Assembly: GCA_905211265.1 (NCBI GenBank)
Contig: CAJMAC010000006.1
Location: 34,600-98,599 of the forward strand
Direction: 5' to 3'
Source: an uncultured Eubacteriales bacterium
GTDB taxonomy: Bacteria > Bacillota_I > Bacilli_A > RF39 > UBA660
DNA: 64,000 nucleotides
Shown here: positions 45,422 through 53,487 of the stretch, piece by piece
Numbering within the stretch: position 1 is the first letter of the stretch
How the letters are laid out: each line of letters opens with the position of its first letter
The notes under the pieces: generated by a model
Database searches by the model: none
Told to the model about the DNA's origin: nothing
Seen by the model: only the letters and a program-made list of their open reading frames with translations
Program-made: the position numbers and the translations under genes

Positions 45422-46597
45422 TTATTTCTTTTTAGTAAGTATTTTTCTTATTTCATTTTCTCTTGCATTATAACTAGCATTTTCTTGTTGTAATCTTTGA
45501 TTTTCCTTCTTTAATTCTGAATTTTCTTGATTTATTTGTTCACTACTTCTGACTAGTTCATTATATTTTTCTTGAAGTTCCATAAACTCCATACGTAATT
45601 TATCACGTTCCATTTTTGTCTTTTTAGCATATGTATTTGTTACTGAAACAGATGTATCATTTCCTAATGATAAATTATATTCTTTAATCATATTAACTAC
45701 ACTATCAGGTAAACTTACTCCCTTATTTAATAATTCTGTTAAATTTACAACACTTTTTTTTCTCATTGCATTAGTAACATAAGTTAATATATTATCTAAG
45801 TTTCTATTAAGATCATATAGCTTACATAGTTTTTCTAAAATAAATACAAAATCTTTGTCTATTTCTACTCTTGCATCAAATTCTTCACTATATGTACGAA
45901 GTATTTTTACTTTCTTTAATTTTTCCTCATTATCATAAAATATTTTTTTACTATCACTACTACCATTATTTAATGTTATCGAAGACACCATAGTTATATG
46001 TTGATTAGTAAGTAATTGTCCCAAAAACTCTTTAAAATTATCATCTTCAAAATCAAAAAAATAATTTGTCATTGGATGATAATATCTTCCTTCTTTTTTA
46101 AGTCCTAAAATTAATAATCCATTAGATTTTCTATAACATATATAATAATCTCCTTCTAATTGTTGCTTACCTGTTATAAAACTATATTCTTTAATGTATG
46201 GGCAAACAAACTCTATACTATTAATATCATTTATTCCACAATTATTAATAAAATTATCTGTTTTATCTTGAGCATATGGAGAAATAAATGAATTATATTT
46301 TAAATGTCCTCCAAGAATCATCTTATATATTTTATATGGATCATTGCATACTTCTTTTAATATTTCATAACTATTTTTACCATTTAATAAACTAGTAGAT
46401 TTTAAATATTCTGTTTTTATTCCAAATAAATGTGCAATTGTTTTCTTAGGAAACACTACTTCGATTACTTCACCATTTGCTAAAAATATTTTATATATCT
46501 TTTCATCAAAATTTCTTTTATCGTACCAACTTAAACATTCATTAATTTTTTCACATAACTCATCAAATTCAGATTTACTACTTATTTCTTTTTTCAT
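45422..46597 (-). CDS. Unknown protein with PBECR4-like N-terminus and coiled coil
   Basis: About 391 residues. The N-terminal segment IYKIFLANGEVIEVVFPKKT followed by AHLFGI resembles the PBECR4 nuclease-like domain seen in phage and gut Firmicutes proteins, but I cannot confirm catalytic residues. Middle region unknown. The C-terminal 70 residues form a strong coiled coil (ELQEKYNELVRSSEQINQEN, then KKENQRLQQEN). ATG 46597 follows GAAGGGAT. No partner genes. Confidence 0.55.
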   Translation of the reverse strand: MKKEISSKSEFDELCEKINECLSWYDKRNFDEKIYKIFLANGEVIEVVFPKKTIAHLFGIKTEYLKSTSLLNGKNSYEILKEVCNDPYKIYKMILGGHLKYNSFISPYAQDKTDNFINNCGINDINSIEFVCPYIKEYSFITGKQQLEGDYYICYRKSNGLLILGLKKEGRYYHPMTNYFFDFEDDNFKEFLGQLLTNQHITMVSSITLNNGSSDSKKIFYDNEEKLKKVKILRTYSEEFDARVEIDKDFVFILEKLCKLYDLNRNLDNILTYVTNAMRKKSVVNLTELLNKGVSLPDSVVNMIKEYNLSLGNDTSVSVTNTYAKKTKMERDKLRMEFMELQEKYNELVRSSEQINQENSELKKENQRLQQENASYNARENEIRKILTKKK

Positions 46598-46686
46598 ATT
46601 ATCCCTTCTTTTGCTTTGATATTCTAACACAAGTAAACATATTTTGTCAAATTAAACATTAAAAAAACAACTAAAAAGTTATTAAT

Positions 46687-47202
46687 TTATTTATCATATT
46701 TAGTAATATCAAGTACAATATCATTAATATTTACTTTATTATCTTTTAAACTTAATCTAGGATAATATTCATAATTATCTTTTTTATAAGTAAATTCTAA
46801 TAATATATTAGACATAGTATCATTAGTATAACTTTTAATAATAAAAGGCTTATTTATTGTTTTAATTAATTCTTCTTTAGATATTTCACCATTATCATTT
46901 AATTTAACTCTATATATATTTATATCCATTACATACTTAGGAATAATTAAAAATAATTCTTCACTATCTAAAGTATTCTCTTCCTCATACTCTATTACAC
47001 TAACATTATCTATTATATTATTATATAATGAAGTTACTTCTAGTTCATTACTTAAATATGCTACTGCAAGTAAAGTATTATTAGTAAAATTAATATTCTT
47101 ATAACTAGTATTATTTTCTTTCTTAGGAAACATAATTGAAATAAACAAAATAACTATTGCTATAAATAATATTATTGTTATTATTAAACTAGATTTCTTC
47201 AT
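46687..47202 (-). CDS. Unknown membrane-anchored protein after miaA
   Basis: About 171 residues: N-terminal membrane helix (IITIILFIAIVILFISIMF), then an outside domain of about 140 residues with strand-like segments. Its ATG lies inside the last codons of miaA (overlap 14 bases), so it is translationally coupled. No family recognised. Confidence 0.65.
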   Translation of the reverse strand: MKKSSLIITIILFIAIVILFISIMFPKKENNTSYKNINFTNNTLLAVAYLSNELEVTSLYNNIIDNVSVIEYEEENTLDSEELFLIIPKYVMDINIYRVKLNDNGEISKEELIKTINKPFIIKSYTNDTMSNILLEFTYKKDNYEYYPRLSLKDNKVNINDIVLDITKYDK

Positions 47203-48088
47203 TATTATCACATTCCTTTATATAATTATATACCTCATTTATAGTATTATTAAAATTATCAAAATCAACATTAAACCATTTAACATTCATTTGATTATTA
47301 AAGAAAGTATATTGTCTTTTTGCATAATGTCTAGAATTCTTTTTTATTAAATCAATAGATTCTTCAAGTGATATTTCATTATTAAAATATTTATATAATT
47401 CTTTATACCCTATTCCATTTATTAAAGGCTTAGTAAATACATTATTATCATAGAAATATTTTGCTTCATCAATTAATCCATTATCTATCATTTCATCTAC
47501 TCTTGAATTTATTATACTATATAATTTATCTCTTGAAGTAGTAAGTCCTATTACAATTACATCATATAATAATTTATTTGTTTTATTATCATTAATTGAC
47601 TTATTATTTTCTTTATAATAATTTAATGCTCTAATTAATCTTCGTTTATTATTTTTATCTATTACTATATTCTTATCTAATTTAATTAATTCATTATATA
47701 GTTCTTCACAAGATAAATTATCATAATTATCATTAATATTTTCTTTGTTTAATTTATAATCATATAAAGCACTTTTAATATATAGTCCTGTACCTCCCAC
47801 AAAAATAATTCTTTTATTCCTTGAAGTAATATCTTTTATTTTATTTCTAGCATCAATTTGATAATCATATATAGAATAATCTTCATTAACATTTTTTATA
47901 TCAAATAAATGATGGGGAATACCTTCTTTTTCTTCTTCAGTTATTTTAGCAGTTCCTATATTTAAGTCTTTATATATTTGCATACTATCAGCATTAATTA
48001 TTTCAGCATTTGATTTCTTAGCAAGACTAACTGATAACTTTGTTTTACCTACACCAGTAGGACCTGTTATTACTATTATTTTTTCCAT
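47189..48088 (-). CDS. miaA: tRNA dimethylallyltransferase
   Basis: About 299 residues. Adds the isopentenyl group to A37 of tRNAs reading U-starting codons. Visible: P-loop GPTGVGKTKLS, INADSMQIYKDLNIGTAK, HHLFDI and VGGTGLYIKS, later RRLIRALNYY and RHYAKRQYTFF. ATG 48088 is the nearest to the P-loop and is preferred over two earlier starts. Confidence 0.94.
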   Translation of the reverse strand: MEKIIVITGPTGVGKTKLSVSLAKKSNAEIINADSMQIYKDLNIGTAKITEEEKEGIPHHLFDIKNVNEDYSIYDYQIDARNKIKDITSRNKRIIFVGGTGLYIKSALYDYKLNKENINDNYDNLSCEELYNELIKLDKNIVIDKNNKRRLIRALNYYKENNKSINDNKTNKLLYDVIVIGLTTSRDKLYSIINSRVDEMIDNGLIDEAKYFYDNNVFTKPLINGIGYKELYKYFNNEISLEESIDLIKKNSRHYAKRQYTFFNNQMNVKWFNVDFDNFNNTINEVYNYIKECDNNEEI

Positions 48089-48204
48089 ATACATCACAAA
48101 TTAATTATATAATATTTTAATGTTTTAGTAAAGAATATTTATTTACTTTTAAATACTAATGTGTTAGAATATAAACTATTAAAAGAAAGAAGTGTGAATA
48201 CATA

Positions 48205-49515
48205 ATGTTTATCGAAGACTTGTTTGTAGTATCTCTTGATACTAAAAGTAATATAGAAAATACTAATTTGCATAGTCCAAAATATACTATTGTAAAACTT
48301 AAAAATCAAAAAAAAGCAATAGATATTTTTACTAAATTAACATATAAAATATATGGAAAAGATAAGTTTATTGAAATTGGTGAAATATGTTGTTATAATC
48401 CTACTCCACTTAGTTCAGCAATTAAAGAAGTATTTACTAATTATGATGAAGTATTAATTACTGGCAAAATTAGCGATATAGATTTAATAGCAGTATATGA
48501 TTACTTAAATGATAAAAATGATGCTAAAAATAATATTAACACAAGTAATAGTTATAATGACTCTAATAGAAATAATAGCAGCAATAATTCAAATACTGGA
48601 AGAAATAGTTCTGGTAAATATAAAATATTAACTGAAAAAAGATTTAAAACGGAACCAATTATAGGAAGAGGAAATGAATTAAAAGAATTAATGATTGCAC
48701 TTGCTAGTAATAATAAAAGTGCTATTCTAGTAGGACCTTCCGGTGTAGGTAAAAGTGTTATTGTTAATGAATTAGCATATTTAATACAAAATGGTAATGT
48801 TCCACAATTTCTTAAAGATAAAAAAGTTTTTAAAGTAAATGTCGCAGAGTTTACCGCAGGAACAAGATATCGCGGTGATATGGAAGAAAAATTTAATTCA
48901 TTAATTGATATAGTAAGAAAAGAAAATGCAATTTTATTTATTGATGAAATACATACTATTGTTGGCGCAGGAACAACTGATGGAGATAAATTAAATGTAT
49001 CTGAAATGTTAAAACCAGTATTAGATGATGAAAATATTAAAGTTATTGGTACTACTACTAACGAAGAATATAATAAATTCTTTGAAACAACTGCTTTAAA
49101 AAGAAGATTTGAAAAAATAAGTATTAATGAACCAGATAATATATTACTTAGTAATATTATTAGAAAAACATTTATAGATTATTTCAATATCACTAATATT
49201 TCAGCATTAGAAATAGAACAATATCTAGATAGTATAATCGAAGAATTGATTAAATTAACTTCTAAAAAGAATAGAACTTATAACGATATAGAAAATAATC
49301 CATCATTAGTAATAAGTATAATAGATAAAGCATTCGCGGAAAGCAAATTATTAGATAATGAATATTTAGAAATTGATAATATAATTTACGGAATTAAATC
49401 TTGTAATAGATTATATAATACTTCGAAAGAAACTACTATAAATAATATAATTAATTTAAATAAAACAAAGCCTAAAACATTATCAAAAGTAATAGAACTT
49501 AAAAATCATATGTAA
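48205..49515 (+). CDS. Single-AAA Clp/Hsp100-type ATPase
   Basis: 436 residues with only the first nucleotide domain of ClpA/B/C proteins: IGRGNELKELM start, Walker A GPSGVGKS, FTAGTRYRGDMEEKFN pore loop region, Walker B ILFIDEIHTIVGAG, and LKRRFEKISINEP with the arginine finger. There is no Clp N-domain repeat, no middle domain and no second AAA domain; the first 130 residues are unknown with an Asn/Ser-rich linker. A full disaggregase is therefore unlikely. Followed by yidD on the same strand after a terminator. Confidence 0.82.
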   Translation: MFIEDLFVVSLDTKSNIENTNLHSPKYTIVKLKNQKKAIDIFTKLTYKIYGKDKFIEIGEICCYNPTPLSSAIKEVFTNYDEVLITGKISDIDLIAVYDYLNDKNDAKNNINTSNSYNDSNRNNSSNNSNTGRNSSGKYKILTEKRFKTEPIIGRGNELKELMIALASNNKSAILVGPSGVGKSVIVNELAYLIQNGNVPQFLKDKKVFKVNVAEFTAGTRYRGDMEEKFNSLIDIVRKENAILFIDEIHTIVGAGTTDGDKLNVSEMLKPVLDDENIKVIGTTTNEEYNKFFETTALKRRFEKISINEPDNILLSNIIRKTFIDYFNITNISALEIEQYLDSIIEELIKLTSKKNRTYNDIENNPSLVISIIDKAFAESKLLDNEYLEIDNIIYGIKSCNRLYNTSKETTINNIINLNKTKPKTLSKVIELKNHM

Positions 49516-49538
49516 TTAGTGTATGATTTTTTCTTTAC
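49498..49538 (+). terminator. Terminator after the single-AAA Clp gene
   Basis: AATCATA/TATGATT around the stop codon followed by TTTTTCTTT. Confidence 0.75.
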
Positions 49539-49577
49539 AAATATGAAAAAATAAGGTACAATTATATATGTGATAGC

Positions 49578-49805
49578 ATGAGAAAAATACTAATTAGTTT
49601 AATTAATTTATATCAAAGTATTCCTGGTAATTTTCATAATTATTGTAGATATACTCCATCTTGTTCAGAATATATGAAACAAGCAATTATTAATTATGGA
49701 GTATGTAAAGGATTACTATTAGGAATAAAAAGAATATTAAGGTGTAATCCCTTTGGATCATATGGTTATGACCCAGTAATTAAGGAGGAAAAAAATGAAA
49801 ATTAA
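49578..49805 (+). CDS. yidD: Membrane protein insertion efficiency factor YidD
   Basis: 75 residues: ISLINLYQSIPGN, then CRYTPSCSEYMKQAIINYG and RILRCNPFGSYGYDPV, the three-cysteine signature of the family. It helps YidC insert membrane proteins. Not next to rnpA/yidC as is usual; instead it overlaps the following lipoprotein gene by 11 bases. Confidence 0.93.
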   Translation: MRKILISLINLYQSIPGNFHNYCRYTPSCSEYMKQAIINYGVCKGLLLGIKRILRCNPFGSYGYDPVIKEEKNEN

Positions 49806-50820
49806 AAAACTATTTATATTAGGAATATCTACCCTACTTTTAACAGGCTGCTTTTTTAAAAGAGATTCAATGGAAAATATAGATATATATACTACAATAT
49901 ATCCCATAAATTACTTAACAACTTATTTATATGGAGATTATTCTAAAGTTCATAGTATATATCCTTCCGGAGTTAATATAAATGAATTTAACTTATCTGA
50001 TAAAAAAATAAGTGAATACTCTAAAAGTGATTTATTTATCTTTAATGGTCAGGATAAAGATAGAGATTATGCAGTAAGTATGATTAATAAAAATAACAAT
50101 TTAAAAATTATAGATACTTCACTTAGTATAACTTATGATTATTCAGTTACAGAATTATGGATTAATCCAAACAACTATTTAATGATGGCACAAAATATTA
50201 AAAATGGCTTAAATGAATATATAAGCGATCCTTATATAAATAAGGAAATAGATAAAAAATATGAAGAATTAAATAAATCATTATCTAAATTAGATGCTTA
50301 TCTTAAAGAAACATTAAAAGATGCCGAATACAATACTATCGTTACAGATAGTGATGAATTAAGATTTTTAGAAAACTTACTTACTGATAAATCATTTACA
50401 GTAATATCATTAGATAAAACTGATGAAGTAAATATAACATATACTGTAAAAGATGGCGACACACTTGATACCATTGCTAAAGAAAATAATATAACAAAAG
50501 ATAGTATTATTAAATTAAATAATTTAGAAAATGGAAAAATAACTACTGGTCAAAAATTAGATTTAACAATTAAAATAGTATCTAATAATAATATAGCAAA
50601 AGCAAAGAAACTAATTGCAGATAAAAAGATAAAATATATTTATACTACTTCTGATACAAATGGTGAAATAGTTAAAGAATTAACTAATGATTATGATATT
50701 GAAATAATTAAATTAAATAATATGTCTACAATTGATGGTGGTGTTACTAATACTAATGAAAATTATTTAACTATAATGAATAGTAATATTGAATTATTAA
50801 GAAAAGAATTATATAAATAA
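49795..50820 (+). CDS. ZnuA-like lipoprotein with inserted LysM domain
   Basis: 341 residues. Lipobox LLLTGCF at residue 19 gives a lipid-anchored outside protein. The fold of the metal-binding ZnuA/TroA family is recognisable (IYTTIYPINYLTTYLYG; YPSGVNINEFNLSDKKISEYSKSDLFIFNG; terminal NYLTIMNSNIELLRKEL). But the usual HEF metal histidine is NEF here, and no other conserved histidines are present. Between the two lobes a LysM domain is inserted (YTVKDGDTLDTIAKENNITKDSII... at about 222-262). No permease or ATPase genes adjoin. It probably does not carry zinc but may bind peptidoglycan. Confidence 0.78.
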   Translation: MKIKKLFILGISTLLLTGCFFKRDSMENIDIYTTIYPINYLTTYLYGDYSKVHSIYPSGVNINEFNLSDKKISEYSKSDLFIFNGQDKDRDYAVSMINKNNNLKIIDTSLSITYDYSVTELWINPNNYLMMAQNIKNGLNEYISDPYINKEIDKKYEELNKSLSKLDAYLKETLKDAEYNTIVTDSDELRFLENLLTDKSFTVISLDKTDEVNITYTVKDGDTLDTIAKENNITKDSIIKLNNLENGKITTGQKLDLTIKIVSNNNIAKAKKLIADKKIKYIYTTSDTNGEIVKELTNDYDIEIIKLNNMSTIDGGVTNTNENYLTIMNSNIELLRKELYK

Positions 50821-50827
50821 TATTAAA

Positions 50828-50858
50828 AGAATCTACTATAAAGTAAATTCTTTTTTAT
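50828..50858 (+). terminator. Terminator after the LysM lipoprotein gene
   Basis: GAATCTAC and GTAAATTC pair with one mismatch; TTTTTT follows. Confidence 0.7.
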
Positions 50859-50890
50859 AGTCTAAAGAAAAAAATGTACATTTTCGTACA

Positions 50891-51781
50891 TTATTTATTT
50901 TTCTTATCTTTTAAATCTTCGAAAATAGTAGCAATTGATGCAACACTAGATAATTCACTTGGTATAATTATTTTAGTAGACTGGCCATCCGCAACTTTTT
51001 CTAAAGCTTCTAATGATTTTAAGGCAATTACTGATTTATCAGCATTAGCTTTTCTTAATAATTCTATGCCTTTGGCTTCTGCTTCTTTTAATTTAAGTAG
51101 GGCTTCTGCTTCACCTTCAGCAATCTTAATTTGTGATTCTTTCTTAGCTTCTGCTTTTAAAATAGCACTTTCTTTTTCACCTTCAGCAAGTAAGATACTA
51201 GATTTTTTTTCACCTTCTGCTTGAAGTATTTTTTCTCTTCTTTCACGTTCTGCACGCATTTGTTTTTCCATAGCTTCTTGAATATCATGTGGAGGTAAAA
51301 TATTTTTAACTTCTACTCTATTTACTTTAATTCCCCACGGATCTGTTGCTTCATCTAAAATAACTCTCATTTTAGAATTAATTATATCTCTTGAAGTTAA
51401 AGTTTGATCTAATTCTAATTCTCCAATTAAGTTTCTTAAAGTAGTTGCAGTTAATGTTTCAATTGCCCCGATTGGTCGTTCTACTCCATAAGTATATAAT
51501 TTAGCATCTGTTACTTGTAAATATACAACAGTATCTATTTGCATAGTAACATTATCTTTAGTAATTACTGGTTGAGGTGCAAAGTCTAAAACTTGTTCTT
51601 TTATACTAACAACATTAGCAATTCTATCTATAAAAGGAACTTTAAAATGTAATCCATTCTCCCAAGTTGTATAATAACTTCCTAATCTTTCTACTACATA
51701 TCTTTTAGCTTGTGGTACAATTTTAATATTTGGTAGTACCAATACCAATACAATAACTAATATAACTATTAATACAGGCAT
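50891..51781 (-). CDS. SPFH/stomatin-family membrane protein
   Basis: 296 residues. One N-terminal membrane helix, the band-7 domain (VVERLGSYYTTWENGLHFKV...EQVLDFAPQPVITKDNV...), a long Glu/Ala/Lys coiled coil (KQMRAERERREKILQAEGE) and a helical tail. QmcA/stomatin type. It shares one base with the upstream NfeD-like gene; the two proteins act together in membrane microdomains. Confidence 0.92.
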   Translation of the reverse strand: MPVLIVILVIVLVLVLPNIKIVPQAKRYVVERLGSYYTTWENGLHFKVPFIDRIANVVSIKEQVLDFAPQPVITKDNVTMQIDTVVYLQVTDAKLYTYGVERPIGAIETLTATTLRNLIGELELDQTLTSRDIINSKMRVILDEATDPWGIKVNRVEVKNILPPHDIQEAMEKQMRAERERREKILQAEGEKKSSILLAEGEKESAILKAEAKKESQIKIAEGEAEALLKLKEAEAKGIELLRKANADKSVIALKSLEALEKVADGQSTKIIIPSELSSVASIATIFEDLKDKKNK

Positions 51782-52203
51782 TATTTATCACTCCATTTCT
51801 CTACCTTTAATTTAACACTATTAATTTCTAGTATTTTTACATAATCATTAACTTTTAATTCTTCATTAGAATAAGCACTCCACACTTTACCATCTACTTT
51901 TACCTCATAAATTGAATTATCAAGAATATTTGTTACTATTCCTTTCATACCAATAATTCTATCTATGTTAGTTTTAGTATTTTTTACTTTAAATAATTTT
52001 AACAAATACTTTCTAGTAGTAATCATAAGTATAGTACCTAATATTACAAAAACTCCAAAACATATTATAAAGTCTACATTAAATAATGATAATATTAAAC
52101 TAACTATACCTGACGCTATAAACCAAATAGATACTAATCCTACAGTTAAAGCTTCCCATATACTAAGTATAACAATTATACCTAACCAAATCCATACTTC
52201 CAT
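51781..52203 (-). CDS. NfeD-like membrane protein (short form)
   Basis: 140 residues: two to three N-terminal membrane helices (WIWLGIIVILSIWEAL start) and a C-terminal OB-fold domain (GMKGIVTNILDNSIYEVKVDGKVWSAYSNEELKVNDYVKI in pieces). Partner of the SPFH protein downstream. Confidence 0.9.
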   Translation of the reverse strand: MEVWIWLGIIVILSIWEALTVGLVSIWFIASGIVSLILSLFNVDFIICFGVFVILGTILMITTRKYLLKLFKVKNTKTNIDRIIGMKGIVTNILDNSIYEVKVDGKVWSAYSNEELKVNDYVKILEINSVKLKVEKWSDK

Positions 52204-52325
52204 AACTATTCCTTTCTAATTAAATTATACCAAAAATACGTATTATTGTCTATAAAATTAAATATTTTTTCCCTTTGCATAACATTTTATGTTATTCCAA
52301 GACTTTTTAAAACCTAAAGTTATTA

Positions 52326-52355
52326 AAAGAGTTCTGAGTATATAATCTCAAAACT
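52326..52355 (-). terminator. Terminator after the intact Rpn gene
   Basis: AGTTTTGAG/CTCAGAACT, 9 bp, followed on the minus strand by CTTTTAAT. Confidence 0.65.
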
Positions 52356-52378
52356 TAGTATTTTATAATAATTATATA

Positions 52379-53272
52379 TTAAATTAGATTTAAAGAAGTT
52401 GCTATCTTCTTTATTTCTTGAACTGGTTTATTAATAGCTAGAGATATTTGTTTAAATGTAAATTTGTTCTTTATCATATTTGTTATCATTTCGTTTGTAT
52501 TATTTTCTATTCCTTGCTCGATGCCTTGTTCAATTCCACGTTCAAAGAAAAGTTTCTTATTTTCTTCCATCTGCATCTCATCAATTTCTTTTCTTTCTTC
52601 ATCGGTTAATATTTGGCCTAATATATCATATGTTTTAACGTAGTTATCACATCCAAAAAACTTTACTAAAATAGTTTTATAACTTCTATCACCATTATAA
52701 TATAACTTATCATACTTTTCAAGTGATATTAAGACAATAATAAAGTTTTCGAATAATACATCGCTCATTTTTTCACCAATTACTTTGTATATTTCATCTT
52801 TATTTTTATCTTTATAATAAACATCTTCTTTTTTATTAGCATTTATATTTAATTGTACTACTACTCTTTCACTCATTTTAGAAACCTTACTACCCTTTTT
52901 TTCTATAATACTATTCATTTTACAAATATATAAGAAATTCTTATATTTTACTTCTTCAAAATTACTACTATTTATTTCTAAATCAATATAATATTTATTA
53001 TCTAATAATACTATAAAATCAGTATATTTTTTTCTTTCATTATAACTATCTAATAATAATTCATTATTTAGTATTACTAATTCTACATTATATGGATCTA
53101 GTTTTAAATCTAATGCATATATTAAAAGTTTTTTTAATAGTATTATGTTCTTACATAATAAAGTTTTAACAAATCTATCATTAAATAAAGATATAAACTT
53201 TCTTATTTCTTTCTTTACTTCTTCATCTAGTTCTAGCATGTATTCTCTATTTATTACTTGTTCTGTAACCAT
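52379..53272 (-). CDS. Rpn-family PD-(D/E)XK nuclease/putative transposase
   Basis: 297 residues, full length. Start LFNDRFVKTLL, nuclease strands YTDFIVLLDNKYYIDLEIN (catalytic D and E), middle domain, then RGIEQGIEQGIE repeats and a C-terminal helical segment of the kind that varies in these proteins. Homologous in organisation to the interrupted copy at 44-45 kb but clearly diverged. Known members promote RecA-independent recombination. The repeat copy B lies upstream. Confidence 0.85.
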   Translation of the reverse strand: MVTEQVINREYMLELDEEVKKEIRKFISLFNDRFVKTLLCKNIILLKKLLIYALDLKLDPYNVELVILNNELLLDSYNERKKYTDFIVLLDNKYYIDLEINSSNFEEVKYKNFLYICKMNSIIEKKGSKVSKMSERVVVQLNINANKKEDVYYKDKNKDEIYKVIGEKMSDVLFENFIIVLISLEKYDKLYYNGDRSYKTILVKFFGCDNYVKTYDILGQILTDEERKEIDEMQMEENKKLFFERGIEQGIEQGIENNTNEMITNMIKNKFTFKQISLAINKPVQEIKKIATSLNLI

Positions 53273-53344
53273 TGTGCCCCTCCTTTGTATAATAATTATT
53301 ACCCAAATTATTCTTTAATTAATTTAAGTCCATGTCATCTTTTC

Positions 53345-53455
53345 TTACCTCCCTACATTATAATTATTATAAAAATATTTGCGTTTTACTTCTTTTTTTA
53401 TAAAAAAAATACATCTTGGTACAAATATTACCAATAATGTATTAAAATTAAACAA
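53345..53455 (-). repeat. Copy B of the two-copy intergenic repeat
   Basis: On the minus strand a 12-bp hairpin (AATACAT and TTGGT arms, 53408-53443) ends in a T run, followed by AAAGAAGTA, TTTTTATAATAAT and GGGAGGTAA, the same order as at 26.7 kb. Confidence 0.5.
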
Positions 53456-53461
53456 AAAAGA

Positions 53462-53487
53462 AAGAACCTCATAATTGAGATTCTAAT
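53462..53487 (-). terminator. Terminator after alaS
   Basis: AGAATCTCA/TGAGGTTCT, 9 bp with 4-base loop, followed on the minus strand by TTCTTTTTT. Confidence 0.85.
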
